Below, in pieces: positions 35,787 through 43,869 of a stretch of 64,000 bases of DNA. Where the stretch lies: assembly GCA_965215715.1 (NCBI GenBank), contig OZ244129.1:3073714-3137713 (forward strand). The letters run 5' to 3'. Numbering within the stretch: position 1 is the first letter of the stretch; each line of letters begins with the position of its first letter. A program made the translations under genes and the position numbers. The notes beneath the pieces are model-generated. The model searched no databases. It saw only the letters and a list, made by a program, of their open reading frames with translations, and was not told the origin of the DNA. This DNA is from HXMU1428-3 sp965215715 (GTDB lineage Bacteria > Pseudomonadota > Alphaproteobacteria > Rhizobiales > HXMU1428-3).

Positions 35787-36821
35787 ATGGAACCGAAATG
35801 TATGAGATCTTTTTTACCAAATAAGTTGAACCTAGAGCAAAGCTCCATACTCATTACGGGGGGTACAGGATCTTTTGGTCGAGCTTTCGTTGAAACATTG
35901 ATTAAGCTTTATAATCCCAAGCGCATTGTCATTTATTCTAGGGATGAATTAAAACAATATGAGATGGAGCAACACCTCTCTCAGTTCAAAGGGCATTCTG
36001 TTCGTTTTTTCATTGGAGATGTGAGGGATCGCGACAGGTTGAGTTTGGCTTTAAATAATATTGATATTGTTGTTCACGCTGCTGCCTTAAAACAAGTACC
36101 AGCAGCAGAATACAACCCCATGGAATGTATTCGCACAAATATTATGGGGGCAGAAAATGTTGTGCGGGCTGCATTAGAAAATAATGTAAAAAAAGTCATT
36201 GCCCTTTCAACAGACAAGGCGGCCAATCCGATTAATTTATATGGTGCAAGCAAACTTGCCTCTGATAAAATTTTTATTGCTGGTAATAATATCGTTGGAT
36301 CCGCTGATACTCGCTTCTCAGTTGTGAGGTACGGTAATGTTTTTGGATCACGTGGATCAGTTATTCCTTTTTTTCGAAAATTAAAAGAGGAGGGGGCTGA
36401 ATTTGTCCCAATTACTGACCCGAGAATGACAAGATTTTGGGTGACCCTTCAGCAAAGTGTTAATTTTGTTCTGTCTTCATTGGAAATGATGAAGGGGGGA
36501 GAGATTTTTGTACCTAAAATTCCAAGTATGAAATTGATTGATTTGGCTAATGTTATTATCCCAGGTGTCCGTCATGAAATTATTGGGATCCGCCCGGGTG
36601 AGAAATTACATGAAGTTATGGTTCCCTCTGATGAGAGCCGGGCAACGCATATGCTGGAGGATCGTTATGTTATCGAGCCGGCATTTGCCTTTTGGGATGG
36701 GAAGCAAGAAGAACGATATGAAGCGTTTCCAAAAGTCGATGAAGGGTTTTTCTATGCCAGTGACAATAACAATGAATGGCTCAGCGAAGCTGATTTGCAC
36801 AGCTTAATGGATCGTATTTAA
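35787..36821 (+). CDS. pseB: UDP-GlcNAc 4,6-dehydratase (inverting), PseB
   Basis: A 344-residue enzyme that begins the pseudaminate pathway: it converts UDP-GlcNAc to the 4-keto-6-deoxy-L-arabino form. GGTGSFGRAF is the NADP loop, and STDKAANPINLYGASKLASDK, read in parts, is the PseB form (FnlA/CapE have a different segment here). RDELKQYEM is also conserved. ATG 35787 is preferred over the TTG at 35772; ATG 35802 is possible. The stop overlaps the pseC start by one base (TAATG), so the two are translationally coupled. Confidence 0.93.
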   Translation: MEPKCMRSFLPNKLNLEQSSILITGGTGSFGRAFVETLIKLYNPKRIVIYSRDELKQYEMEQHLSQFKGHSVRFFIGDVRDRDRLSLALNNIDIVVHAAALKQVPAAEYNPMECIRTNIMGAENVVRAALENNVKKVIALSTDKAANPINLYGASKLASDKIFIAGNNIVGSADTRFSVVRYGNVFGSRGSVIPFFRKLKEEGAEFVPITDPRMTRFWVTLQQSVNFVLSSLEMMKGGEIFVPKIPSMKLIDLANVIIPGVRHEIIGIRPGEKLHEVMVPSDESRATHMLEDRYVIEPAFAFWDGKQEERYEAFPKVDEGFFYASDNNNEWLSEADLHSLMDRI

Positions 36822-37972
36822 TGACCTTATCTTATGGGCGTCAGTGTATTGATGAAGACGATGCTCGCATGGTTCTTGATGCTTTGCAGGGAGACTATTT
36901 AACAACGGGTCCATATGTTGAGCAGTTTGAAAAGCAATTATGCGAGGTTACAGGGGCCAAGTATGCCGTAGCTTGTGTAAACGGGACTGCAGCTTTGCAC
37001 TTAGCATCTATGGTTGCTGGTTTAAAAAAGGGTGTTGCGGCCATTGTCCCCTCAATTACGTTTCTAGCCACGGCGAATGCGGTTCGTTATTGTGGGGCGG
37101 ATGTTATTTTTTGTGATGTTGATGCTGAAACCGGTTTGATGACAAGCCATGGTTTTCAAGATGCATTGGACAAAGCAGAGCAAAATGGACAAACAGTTTC
37201 AGCTGTTTTCCCTGTGCACTTAACAGGCCGCCCTGTCGATCTAGAAGCGATCAAAAAACTTGCCGATAAAAAATCGATTTCAGTGATTGCAGATGCTTGC
37301 CATGCTGTCGGTGGTCAGTACCAAGGGCAAGCAATCGGGGCTTGTGCTTTTGAGGACTTTTCGGTGTTTTCTTTTCACCCGGTAAAAACGGTGACGACTG
37401 GTGAGGGCGGCGCGATTACGACCAATAATAAATTATTGGCTGATAAAATGAAACAAATGCGTAATCATGGCATGGTCAAAACAAGTGATATGGCCGTATG
37501 GGAATATGAAATGGAAGCGTTGGGCCATAATTATCGTATTACAGATCTGCAGTGTGCTCTGGGGTTATCCCAATTAAAAAAGCTATCAGGTTTTGTTAAA
37601 AAACGTTTGCAGCTGGTGGCTCTCTATAATCAACTATTAGAAGGTCTTTCTCCGGCGATTTCTGTACCTAAAAAGTGTGTGGGGGAAGACATTGGTTGGC
37701 ATTTATATGCTCTGCGAATTGATTTTGACCACTTGGGAATTCCACGACAGCAATTTATGCAGCAGTTAAGTGACCGTGGAATTGGAACGCAGGTGCATTA
37801 TATTCCTTTATATCGGCAGCCCTATTATCAAAGATTGTATGGCGCTTTATCTCTTCCTGGGGCTGAAGCTTATTACGCCAATACTTTGTCACTTCCCTTA
37901 CACCCTTTGATGGATGAGGGTGATGTAACGCATGTTGTTGAGGCTATAAAACACATTATTTCTGGTGGATGA
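36821..37972 (+). CDS. pseC: UDP-4-amino-4,6-dideoxy-N-acetyl-L-altrosamine transaminase, PseC
   Basis: A 383-residue PLP aminotransferase of the DegT/DnrJ/EryC1 class. The PLP Lys is residue 189 in SFHPVKTVTTGEGG; DACHAVGG carries the Asp that binds the pyridine nitrogen. TLSYGRQCIDEDD at the start and NYRITDLQCALG are shared with PseC proteins. It aminates C4 of the PseB product. It overlaps pseB by one base and the next gene by eight. Context and motif agree, so the assignment is firm. Confidence 0.92.
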   Translation: MTLSYGRQCIDEDDARMVLDALQGDYLTTGPYVEQFEKQLCEVTGAKYAVACVNGTAALHLASMVAGLKKGVAAIVPSITFLATANAVRYCGADVIFCDVDAETGLMTSHGFQDALDKAEQNGQTVSAVFPVHLTGRPVDLEAIKKLADKKSISVIADACHAVGGQYQGQAIGACAFEDFSVFSFHPVKTVTTGEGGAITTNNKLLADKMKQMRNHGMVKTSDMAVWEYEMEALGHNYRITDLQCALGLSQLKKLSGFVKKRLQLVALYNQLLEGLSPAISVPKKCVGEDIGWHLYALRIDFDHLGIPRQQFMQQLSDRGIGTQVHYIPLYRQPYYQRLYGALSLPGAEAYYANTLSLPLHPLMDEGDVTHVVEAIKHIISGG

Positions 37973-38942
37973 CTTGGCCTCTTTTTCTTATATTTTTTAC
38001 GCTGATCAGCGGAATGACTTTTTAAAATGTTTTTCTAATTGCGAATTTTTGAACTTGCCTACGCCTGAGCAATTTGAATTGGAGAGCCGTTATCGTTTCG
38101 CCGAAATTGGGGTGAGTTTTGAAGATCTATCTTTTTTTGTTGTTGGGAAAGATGGTGTAGAAGCTCTTGTTTTGGCTCATAAGATACATGACCGAGTGGG
38201 TTTTTATGGTTCTAGTGTTGAGATTTTGACAAATGTCACAGACCAGAAAATGACAGACGCTATTTTAGGGTGTTTGATGGAGCGAGCAAAGATAAGTGAT
38301 TGTGAAATGCTCTTGCTGCTGGATAAAAAGGTTGGCCCTAAGCTATCTGCCTTAGGGCAACAAGTTTTTAATCGCAATGGTGTTCCGCAATTACGTTTTG
38401 TAGCACAACAGGATTTATCGAAAGCTGAAGATGATCTATTCAAAGATTTGCGGAAAAGCTATCGTTCTTTGGTAAATCAGGGAAGACGCGAATTATCATT
38501 TGAATATGTAACTGAGATGAATCTCAATAAAGAATTATTTTATGACTTTAAAGATTTTCATAAAAAAATTGCAGGTCGGCAGACGCGGCCAAGTGAAAGT
38601 TGGGATGTGCAGTTTGAGATGATCGGAGCTGGTTATGCTGAATTGATTTTGGGTTACATGGAAGAATATGGCTTGGTCTCTTCAGCACTTTTCAATGACT
38701 TTGGTGGGACCACTTCATATGCAAGTGCGGTTTATGAGAGGTCTTTGTTTGATAAGCCTTTGGCACACGCAAATGTCTTTGAGGGGATGTTGCGGGCTAA
38801 AAGAAGGGGACAAGAATTTTTTAATCTTGGGGAGGTCCCTCCGTATCATTCTGATAGGGAAAAAGAATATAATATTGGTAAGTTTAAAAAAGGATTTTGC
38901 CGCTCTCTTTCTCCTATTATTGAATGGAGCATTAAGCTTTAA
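37965..38942 (+). CDS. FemAB-like GNAT-fold acyltransferase
   Basis: A 325-residue protein resembling FemA/FemB-type double-GNAT proteins. The C-terminal GNAT half has FHKKIAGRQTRPSESWD, then GYMEEYGLVSSALF, FEGMLRAKRRGQEFFNLG and NIGKFKKGF, the usual order of the family. FemAB proteins transfer aminoacyl or acyl groups to amines. In textbook pathways an N-acetyltransferase (PseH) acts right after PseC, and this gene occupies that position, overlapping pseC by eight bases. I infer that it acylates the new 4-amino group, or adds an amino acid to it. Start GTG 37965 lacks a strong ribosome-binding site. Confidence 0.7.
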   Translation: MDDLASFSYIFYADQRNDFLKCFSNCEFLNLPTPEQFELESRYRFAEIGVSFEDLSFFVVGKDGVEALVLAHKIHDRVGFYGSSVEILTNVTDQKMTDAILGCLMERAKISDCEMLLLLDKKVGPKLSALGQQVFNRNGVPQLRFVAQQDLSKAEDDLFKDLRKSYRSLVNQGRRELSFEYVTEMNLNKELFYDFKDFHKKIAGRQTRPSESWDVQFEMIGAGYAELILGYMEEYGLVSSALFNDFGGTTSYASAVYERSLFDKPLAHANVFEGMLRAKRRGQEFFNLGEVPPYHSDREKEYNIGKFKKGFCRSLSPIIEWSIKL

Positions 38943-39022
38943 GAGAGAACATTTATACCTCAATTTAAATTCGTTTCTTTTTGTAAGACAAATATGATTG
39001 TGAGACCATGATGGGTGAAAAT

Positions 39023-40381
39023 ATGACTAATAATATCATTATTGTTGGGGGAGGCTATCTTGGGGCCATGTGTGCTTTGATGTTTAGCCAAAATAAAGAT
39101 TTAAAAGTCACTGTCATTGAAAAACAAAGACAGCTTGGTGGTCTTTATAATAGTGCCTGGCAAAAAGATGATCTTTTTTTTGATTTTGGGTCACGTGCAA
39201 TTCTAGCCACTGGTGTCGAACAGCTTGATAATCTTCTTTTTAGTTTTTTGCCTGATGATGAGTATCCAAAGTCCACTGCCAATTTGAAGGAATATAGTTT
39301 TCAAAATGGGACCTTTTGTGGTCACTCAAATTGCCTTGATGCTCGCTTTCTTGAGCCAACGATATCTCAAGCGGGCATATCTGAAATGTTAGCCATTAAA
39401 TATGAAGATGTGCAGGGGAATAATTATTATACACTCGATGAATTGGCAAATGCCACATATGGGCCGATTTTAACAGAGCATCTTATAAGACCTTCTATGG
39501 AGAAACTAACTGGTTTGCCTCTTGAGGAGCTTGATAAGAATGCTATGGCAATTCATGGTTTGAATAGGATTATTATAGCTGATCGAGAGCAATCCAAATT
39601 ATTAAAAAAACAGAGTGACTTCAATGACAACCGGATTGCTTTTGCCAAATTTGATGACAATAAAAGCAGTCAAATTAAAACTTATCCGCAGACATTAGGT
39701 TTAAAAGACTTCTGCAACCGTATTGAAACGTATTTGGAAGCAGCACCAAATGTTGATCTTGTCCTTGGGAATTCGGTTGCTAAGATTCTTAGCGGTGAAG
39801 AATTGATTGATGGTATTGTATTAGAAGATGGCGCTCAGATTTCATGCGATAGAATATTATGGACAATTCCTTCGATATTTTTAGCTAGACTATTAAATAA
39901 AGAAATTCAAGATATAGTGCCGCCAAAGTTTCGTAACACTGTGCTTGCTCATTATACATTTACAGGTGATCTAAACTCTGATGCTTATTATGTTTATAAT
40001 TATGATCTTGACTATCTTACTTATAGGGCAACCTTTTATGATAATTTTTCACAACGGCCAAAAAATTTACACAGTGTAACAATTGAGGCTTTTTGGGATG
40101 AAAAGGATGTTGATCTAGATCGTCTTGAAAAGGACCTTTTTCAAGAACTTATAAAATCAGAATGTATAGCACAGACCAGTAAAGCCGTTGCTTCTAACCT
40201 TCATTTGCATAGAGGGTCTTGGCCTAACTTTGCTTCGAATTTTTTTGAAAACCAGCATCTGTTGAATGAGGCTGTTATTGGTGATTATAAAAATTTAGAT
40301 CTTCTTGGAAAAGCAAATGGGAAACATCATAGTGGTGCTTTGGTGCAATCAGCGTATGAACTTTACCAAGAGCTTTTGTAA
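39023..40381 (+). CDS. FAD-dependent oxidoreductase (amine-oxidase/UGM-like fold), copy 1
   Basis: A 452-residue flavoprotein with the N-terminal FAD loop IIIVGGGYLGAMCAL and the following GG motif (EKQRQLGGLYNSAW), as in amine oxidases, protoporphyrinogen oxidase and UDP-galactopyranose mutase. A late ALVQSAYELYQ helix would close the FAD site. The mid-C-terminal YYVYNYDLDYLTYRAT is strikingly like YYIMDYDLDHKTTRVT in the second flavoprotein at 50605-51930. Reaction unknown; a sugar-modifying step is inferred from context. ATG 39023 has GGGTGA upstream. A methyltransferase gene follows after 22 bases. Confidence 0.72.
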   Translation: MTNNIIIVGGGYLGAMCALMFSQNKDLKVTVIEKQRQLGGLYNSAWQKDDLFFDFGSRAILATGVEQLDNLLFSFLPDDEYPKSTANLKEYSFQNGTFCGHSNCLDARFLEPTISQAGISEMLAIKYEDVQGNNYYTLDELANATYGPILTEHLIRPSMEKLTGLPLEELDKNAMAIHGLNRIIIADREQSKLLKKQSDFNDNRIAFAKFDDNKSSQIKTYPQTLGLKDFCNRIETYLEAAPNVDLVLGNSVAKILSGEELIDGIVLEDGAQISCDRILWTIPSIFLARLLNKEIQDIVPPKFRNTVLAHYTFTGDLNSDAYYVYNYDLDYLTYRATFYDNFSQRPKNLHSVTIEAFWDEKDVDLDRLEKDLFQELIKSECIAQTSKAVASNLHLHRGSWPNFASNFFENQHLLNEAVIGDYKNLDLLGKANGKHHSGALVQSAYELYQELL

Positions 40382-40403
40382 TTAAATTGTTTGGGGTGAA
40401 TTA

Positions 40404-41135
40404 GTGAGTAATGAAAAGATGGATGCCTTTGATTATTTTGAAGGTGAGTATTCTCGTGAAGGTTTCGGGGCACAGCGTAGGTTCCCAAATGAAGAGTTAT
40501 GTCGATTTATGGGAAGAAATTATTTTTCTTTATCGGCTGCAGAGCGAAAAAAAATACGTGTTTTAGAGGTTGGGTGTGGAGCTGGTGCAAATTTATGGAT
40601 GATTGCTCGTGAAGGTTTTGACGCCATTGGTCTTGATTTAAGCCCTTCTGCAATCTCTTTATGTAAAGAGATGCTTGATAGTTATAATAGTTCTGCCAAG
40701 CTACTTGTGGGCGACATGTCTAAAATTGATCTTGAAAATGAGACAATTGATATAGTTGCGGATGTTTTTTCAAGCCATTGCCTTGATCAAAGTCAAGGGC
40801 AACAATTTCTTAATGAAGTTTTTAGAATCTTAAAACCGGGGGGGAAATTTTTTTCTTATTTTCCTTCAACGAATTCAGATAGTTGGTCGGATGAAAATGG
40901 AACAGGAGCTGACCAAAAAAATCGATTAGATTATGATACTTTGAATGGTCTTCACAGAGAAACAGGACCTTTTTTTGGTAATTTTCACCCCTTCAGATTC
41001 TTACATCCACGTAGATATCAGAAATTATTAAATGAGGTAGGCTTTGTTGTTACCTATCTTGAGACTGTTACAAGAACTTATTCAAATTGTTCAGAGAGAT
41101 TTGAATTTGTGGTCATAGAGGGCACCAAACCTTAA
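40404..41135 (+). CDS. Class I SAM-dependent methyltransferase (paired with flavoprotein copy 1)
   Basis: A 243-residue methyltransferase. Motif I is VLEVGCGAGANLWMIA, the acidic residue follows in IGLDLSPSAI, and motif post-II is RILKPGGKFFSYFPS. The target is likely a sugar hydroxyl or amine of the nonulosonate, inferred from context. Start GTG 40404 has GGGGTGA upstream. It directly follows the flavoprotein gene, and the same pairing (in the order methyltransferase then flavoprotein) is found at 49891-51930. Confidence 0.85.
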   Translation: MSNEKMDAFDYFEGEYSREGFGAQRRFPNEELCRFMGRNYFSLSAAERKKIRVLEVGCGAGANLWMIAREGFDAIGLDLSPSAISLCKEMLDSYNSSAKLLVGDMSKIDLENETIDIVADVFSSHCLDQSQGQQFLNEVFRILKPGGKFFSYFPSTNSDSWSDENGTGADQKNRLDYDTLNGLHRETGPFFGNFHPFRFLHPRRYQKLLNEVGFVVTYLETVTRTYSNCSERFEFVVIEGTKP

Positions 41136-41264
41136 TTTAATAATTTTGAAAGATCAGATTTTCATTTGTAAAGAGATTGAAATGTTTAGAAGTTCTGCTT
41201 TTTCGATAAGTGTCATTTCTTTCTGTATCGTATTTTTAAACCAATCATCCTTGATAAAGTGGTC

Positions 41265-42905
41265 ATGTCCCAGTTGAAAAAAGATAGTAATTTCTTGTTT
41301 GATATTCATGAAATGGAGATCGACGAGGATGGTGTTAAAGATTTTTATTGGCCTGTGTCAGCTAAGGAGCGCAGTGCTTTTGCCAAAAGTTTGATTGAAG
41401 GATATTTTTCTCTCTTAGACAATTATGAGAATGAGGAGAAAAAATTACCTTATATATTTTTTGCAAAGTTTTTTCTTATCGAAGCAATTGCTGTTTTTAA
41501 TGCGGATATTTTAAAAAGTAGACTAGATCCCGGGCAGTTTCCCCCCAGTGATGAAGTGCGGTGGCGTTTGTGGTCAAGTTTGTTGCAAGATAAGCAACCT
41601 CTTTCTCCTGGATTTATGAAAAAGCTAAAAACTGGGCCAAATAGTAAACAGGCCCGAACCAATCTCTTTGCGTTGAAACGATTAAAGCGAATTTTTTCTA
41701 TTTTGCAATTTGGAAAAAAAGGGTTGGGTGTTGGAAATCTTAAATTAAAGCCAATTACGCAATCGGTTTTAGAAAAGGATATCATTGCAACGCAAAGGAC
41801 GGAACTTATCCAACTGCATGCTGCACGTTGTAAGAGGGATGTGGTTTTTTGTCGGTCCGATCGATGGTTTCATGAAATTGAAGATTGTGAACTCAAAAAA
41901 GGATTAGAAAGGCGTTTTCATGATTTTGAAAAAAACCTTTTATCTTTCATTGAGGGGTTATACAAAAATTTTGGTTTAACTTTTGATGGGATATCGAGGC
42001 AACACCTAAGTGAGTTGTTGGCGACAGGGCCTGCAATGATAGGTATTCATTATTCTCGTTTACTTGATAAGCCTGAAGCAATCCCTTTTCATATCTGGAC
42101 AGGAACAGGTGGTAATATTTGGGATTCAATGCTGCGTTATGCAAACTTGAAACTTCATGATGGTGAGGTTGTTGGACATCATCATGGGTCGGGTATGGGG
42201 CATGTGCGATTCCCTGAGTTGGGTTTTATGGAATTGTGGGGTTGTAAAAAATTTATATTCCTCAATGAAAATCAAGCGATGGAATATGCTGAGCAATCAG
42301 TTTTATGGCCAGGTGGTGATTTAACCTTTCCAGCTTTGGAGGGGTTTTCTAACCTTCATAACTTTACCTACTTTGAAAAGTTTCAAAAAAATAAGGCTGA
42401 AGTTAAAACCATTATCGTACTGGCAACGCTTTATGGAGGAGACCGTGTTTGGATGGGGCCTTACTCTCCAGATGTTGTACATGTTGATTGGCAAGCACGT
42501 CTTATTACAAAGTTAAAAGAAAAAGGATACCGGGTTATTTTGAAAGTTCATCCAGAGACGGCTGTGATGCCTCCTGATGTTTTGAAAGATTTGGGGGCTG
42601 AGTTACGTTCGGAACCTTTGGAAGATATGATGCATGAGGGGGATCTTGTTTTATTTGACTGTGTTCATACCACAGTTTTCAGATCCGTTTTGGCAACGAA
42701 TACACCTATGGTCCTTATTGACTTTCATGGTCATGGATTGACTGATAAGGCGCTCAGTATGTTGACAAAAAGAATTGGATTTATAAACGCAGGTTTTGAC
42801 ACAGAAAATAGGGCTAAGGTTGCCTGGGAAGACCTTTTCAAAGCAGTTGATGAAGCGGCAGTGAAACATAATAATACTGAATTTTTTGATTATTATTATG
42901 CCTAG
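41265..42905 (+). CDS. Large transferase-like protein with KxHP motif; candidate nonulosonate transferase
   Basis: A 546-residue soluble protein that I cannot assign to a named family with confidence; it has a flavour of LIC12162-type O-antigen transferases and of GT-B enzymes. The C-terminal half shows VVGHHHGSG, a strand-helix pattern IIVLATLYGGDRVWMGPYS, then KVHPE with His429, and DLVLFDCVHTTVFRSV. A KxHP-type motif is a hallmark of bacterial sialyl- and Kdo-transferases, where it binds the CMP-sugar. In a locus making a CMP-nonulosonate this is the best candidate for its transferase. The N-terminal 200 residues are charged and helical. It overlaps the next gene by eight bases. Confidence 0.55.
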   Translation: MSQLKKDSNFLFDIHEMEIDEDGVKDFYWPVSAKERSAFAKSLIEGYFSLLDNYENEEKKLPYIFFAKFFLIEAIAVFNADILKSRLDPGQFPPSDEVRWRLWSSLLQDKQPLSPGFMKKLKTGPNSKQARTNLFALKRLKRIFSILQFGKKGLGVGNLKLKPITQSVLEKDIIATQRTELIQLHAARCKRDVVFCRSDRWFHEIEDCELKKGLERRFHDFEKNLLSFIEGLYKNFGLTFDGISRQHLSELLATGPAMIGIHYSRLLDKPEAIPFHIWTGTGGNIWDSMLRYANLKLHDGEVVGHHHGSGMGHVRFPELGFMELWGCKKFIFLNENQAMEYAEQSVLWPGGDLTFPALEGFSNLHNFTYFEKFQKNKAEVKTIIVLATLYGGDRVWMGPYSPDVVHVDWQARLITKLKEKGYRVILKVHPETAVMPPDVLKDLGAELRSEPLEDMMHEGDLVLFDCVHTTVFRSVLATNTPMVLIDFHGHGLTDKALSMLTKRIGFINAGFDTENRAKVAWEDLFKAVDEAAVKHNNTEFFDYYYA

Positions 42906-43794
42906 GGACTTTCGAAAAAAACTGGGATTGGGGACTGTTCAATTTGGACAAGATTATGGGATATCTAACCTAGATGGGCAAACTTCACCAGATGAAGTTG
43001 AGAAAATTCTGGACTTAGCGAAAGATCATGACATTCGTTTGCTTGATACGGCTCGCCTTTATGGAGATAGTGAAAAAGTTCTCGGAAATATTATTTCAAA
43101 TCAAAATGATTTTGATATTGTCACTAAAATTTTGTCCATCAATAATGATCGTATTACCAGGAAAGATATAGATTTTGTTAAAAATGGTTTTTTTCAATCT
43201 CTTGATCTTTTAAAGCAAAAACGTCTTTATGGTCTTTTGGTGCATAGTGCTGATGATCTGCTAAGGGAAGAAAGCACAATTCTATTTCGTTTTTTATCTG
43301 ACTTGAAGGCTGACGGTTTTGTTCAAAAAATTGGAGCATCAGTTTATCATCAAAAACAGATCGATGCGATTTTAGAGCAATTTAAAATTGACCTGATACA
43401 GCTCCCAGCAAATGTTTTTGATCAAAAGTTTATCAGTTCAGGAACTTTAAAAAAATTAAAATCTTTTGGGATTGAGATTCATGTTCGTTCCGCATTTTTG
43501 CAAGGCATCGTTTTTATGCATCCGAATGAATTGCCCTTAAAATTAAAGCCTATTGTTCCTTATCTTGAGAGATTTAAGTCTCTTGCTGATGAATTTTCCT
43601 GCACGCCTTCTCAAATGGCGCTTGCTTTTCTTATGCAGCAAAAAGAGATTGATAAAGTGATATGCGGGGTTAATTCTTGCCGACAGTTGCAATCACTTAT
43701 CAATGATATGCGTGATCTTCCTGATCTGGATCCTGTTATTTTCCAAAGTTTATCCGTTTCTAATCCAGCTCTTGTAAATCCAGTTCATTGGTGA
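42898..43794 (+). CDS. Aldo/keto reductase
   Basis: A 298-residue NADP-dependent reductase of the aldo/keto reductase superfamily (TIM barrel). The tetrad is recognisable: Asp and Tyr in LLDTARLYGDS, Lys in IVTKI and His in LLVHSAD. GLGTVQFGQDYG at the start is the form found in polysaccharide-associated members. It would reduce a keto or aldehyde group of a sugar intermediate. ATG 42898 overlaps the preceding stop; the upstream TTG at 42886 is less likely. It is followed by the cytidylyltransferase-aminotransferase fusion, a partnership that suggests oxidation-state changes on the same sugar. Confidence 0.88.
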   Translation: MPRDFRKKLGLGTVQFGQDYGISNLDGQTSPDEVEKILDLAKDHDIRLLDTARLYGDSEKVLGNIISNQNDFDIVTKILSINNDRITRKDIDFVKNGFFQSLDLLKQKRLYGLLVHSADDLLREESTILFRFLSDLKADGFVQKIGASVYHQKQIDAILEQFKIDLIQLPANVFDQKFISSGTLKKLKSFGIEIHVRSAFLQGIVFMHPNELPLKLKPIVPYLERFKSLADEFSCTPSQMALAFLMQQKEIDKVICGVNSCRQLQSLINDMRDLPDLDPVIFQSLSVSNPALVNPVHW

Positions 43795-43869
43795 ATTTTG
43801 AAGAGAAATTATGATCATTTGTTTCAAGGCAATTTCGTTTTTGACTTTATATATAGAGGGGCAATTTAA

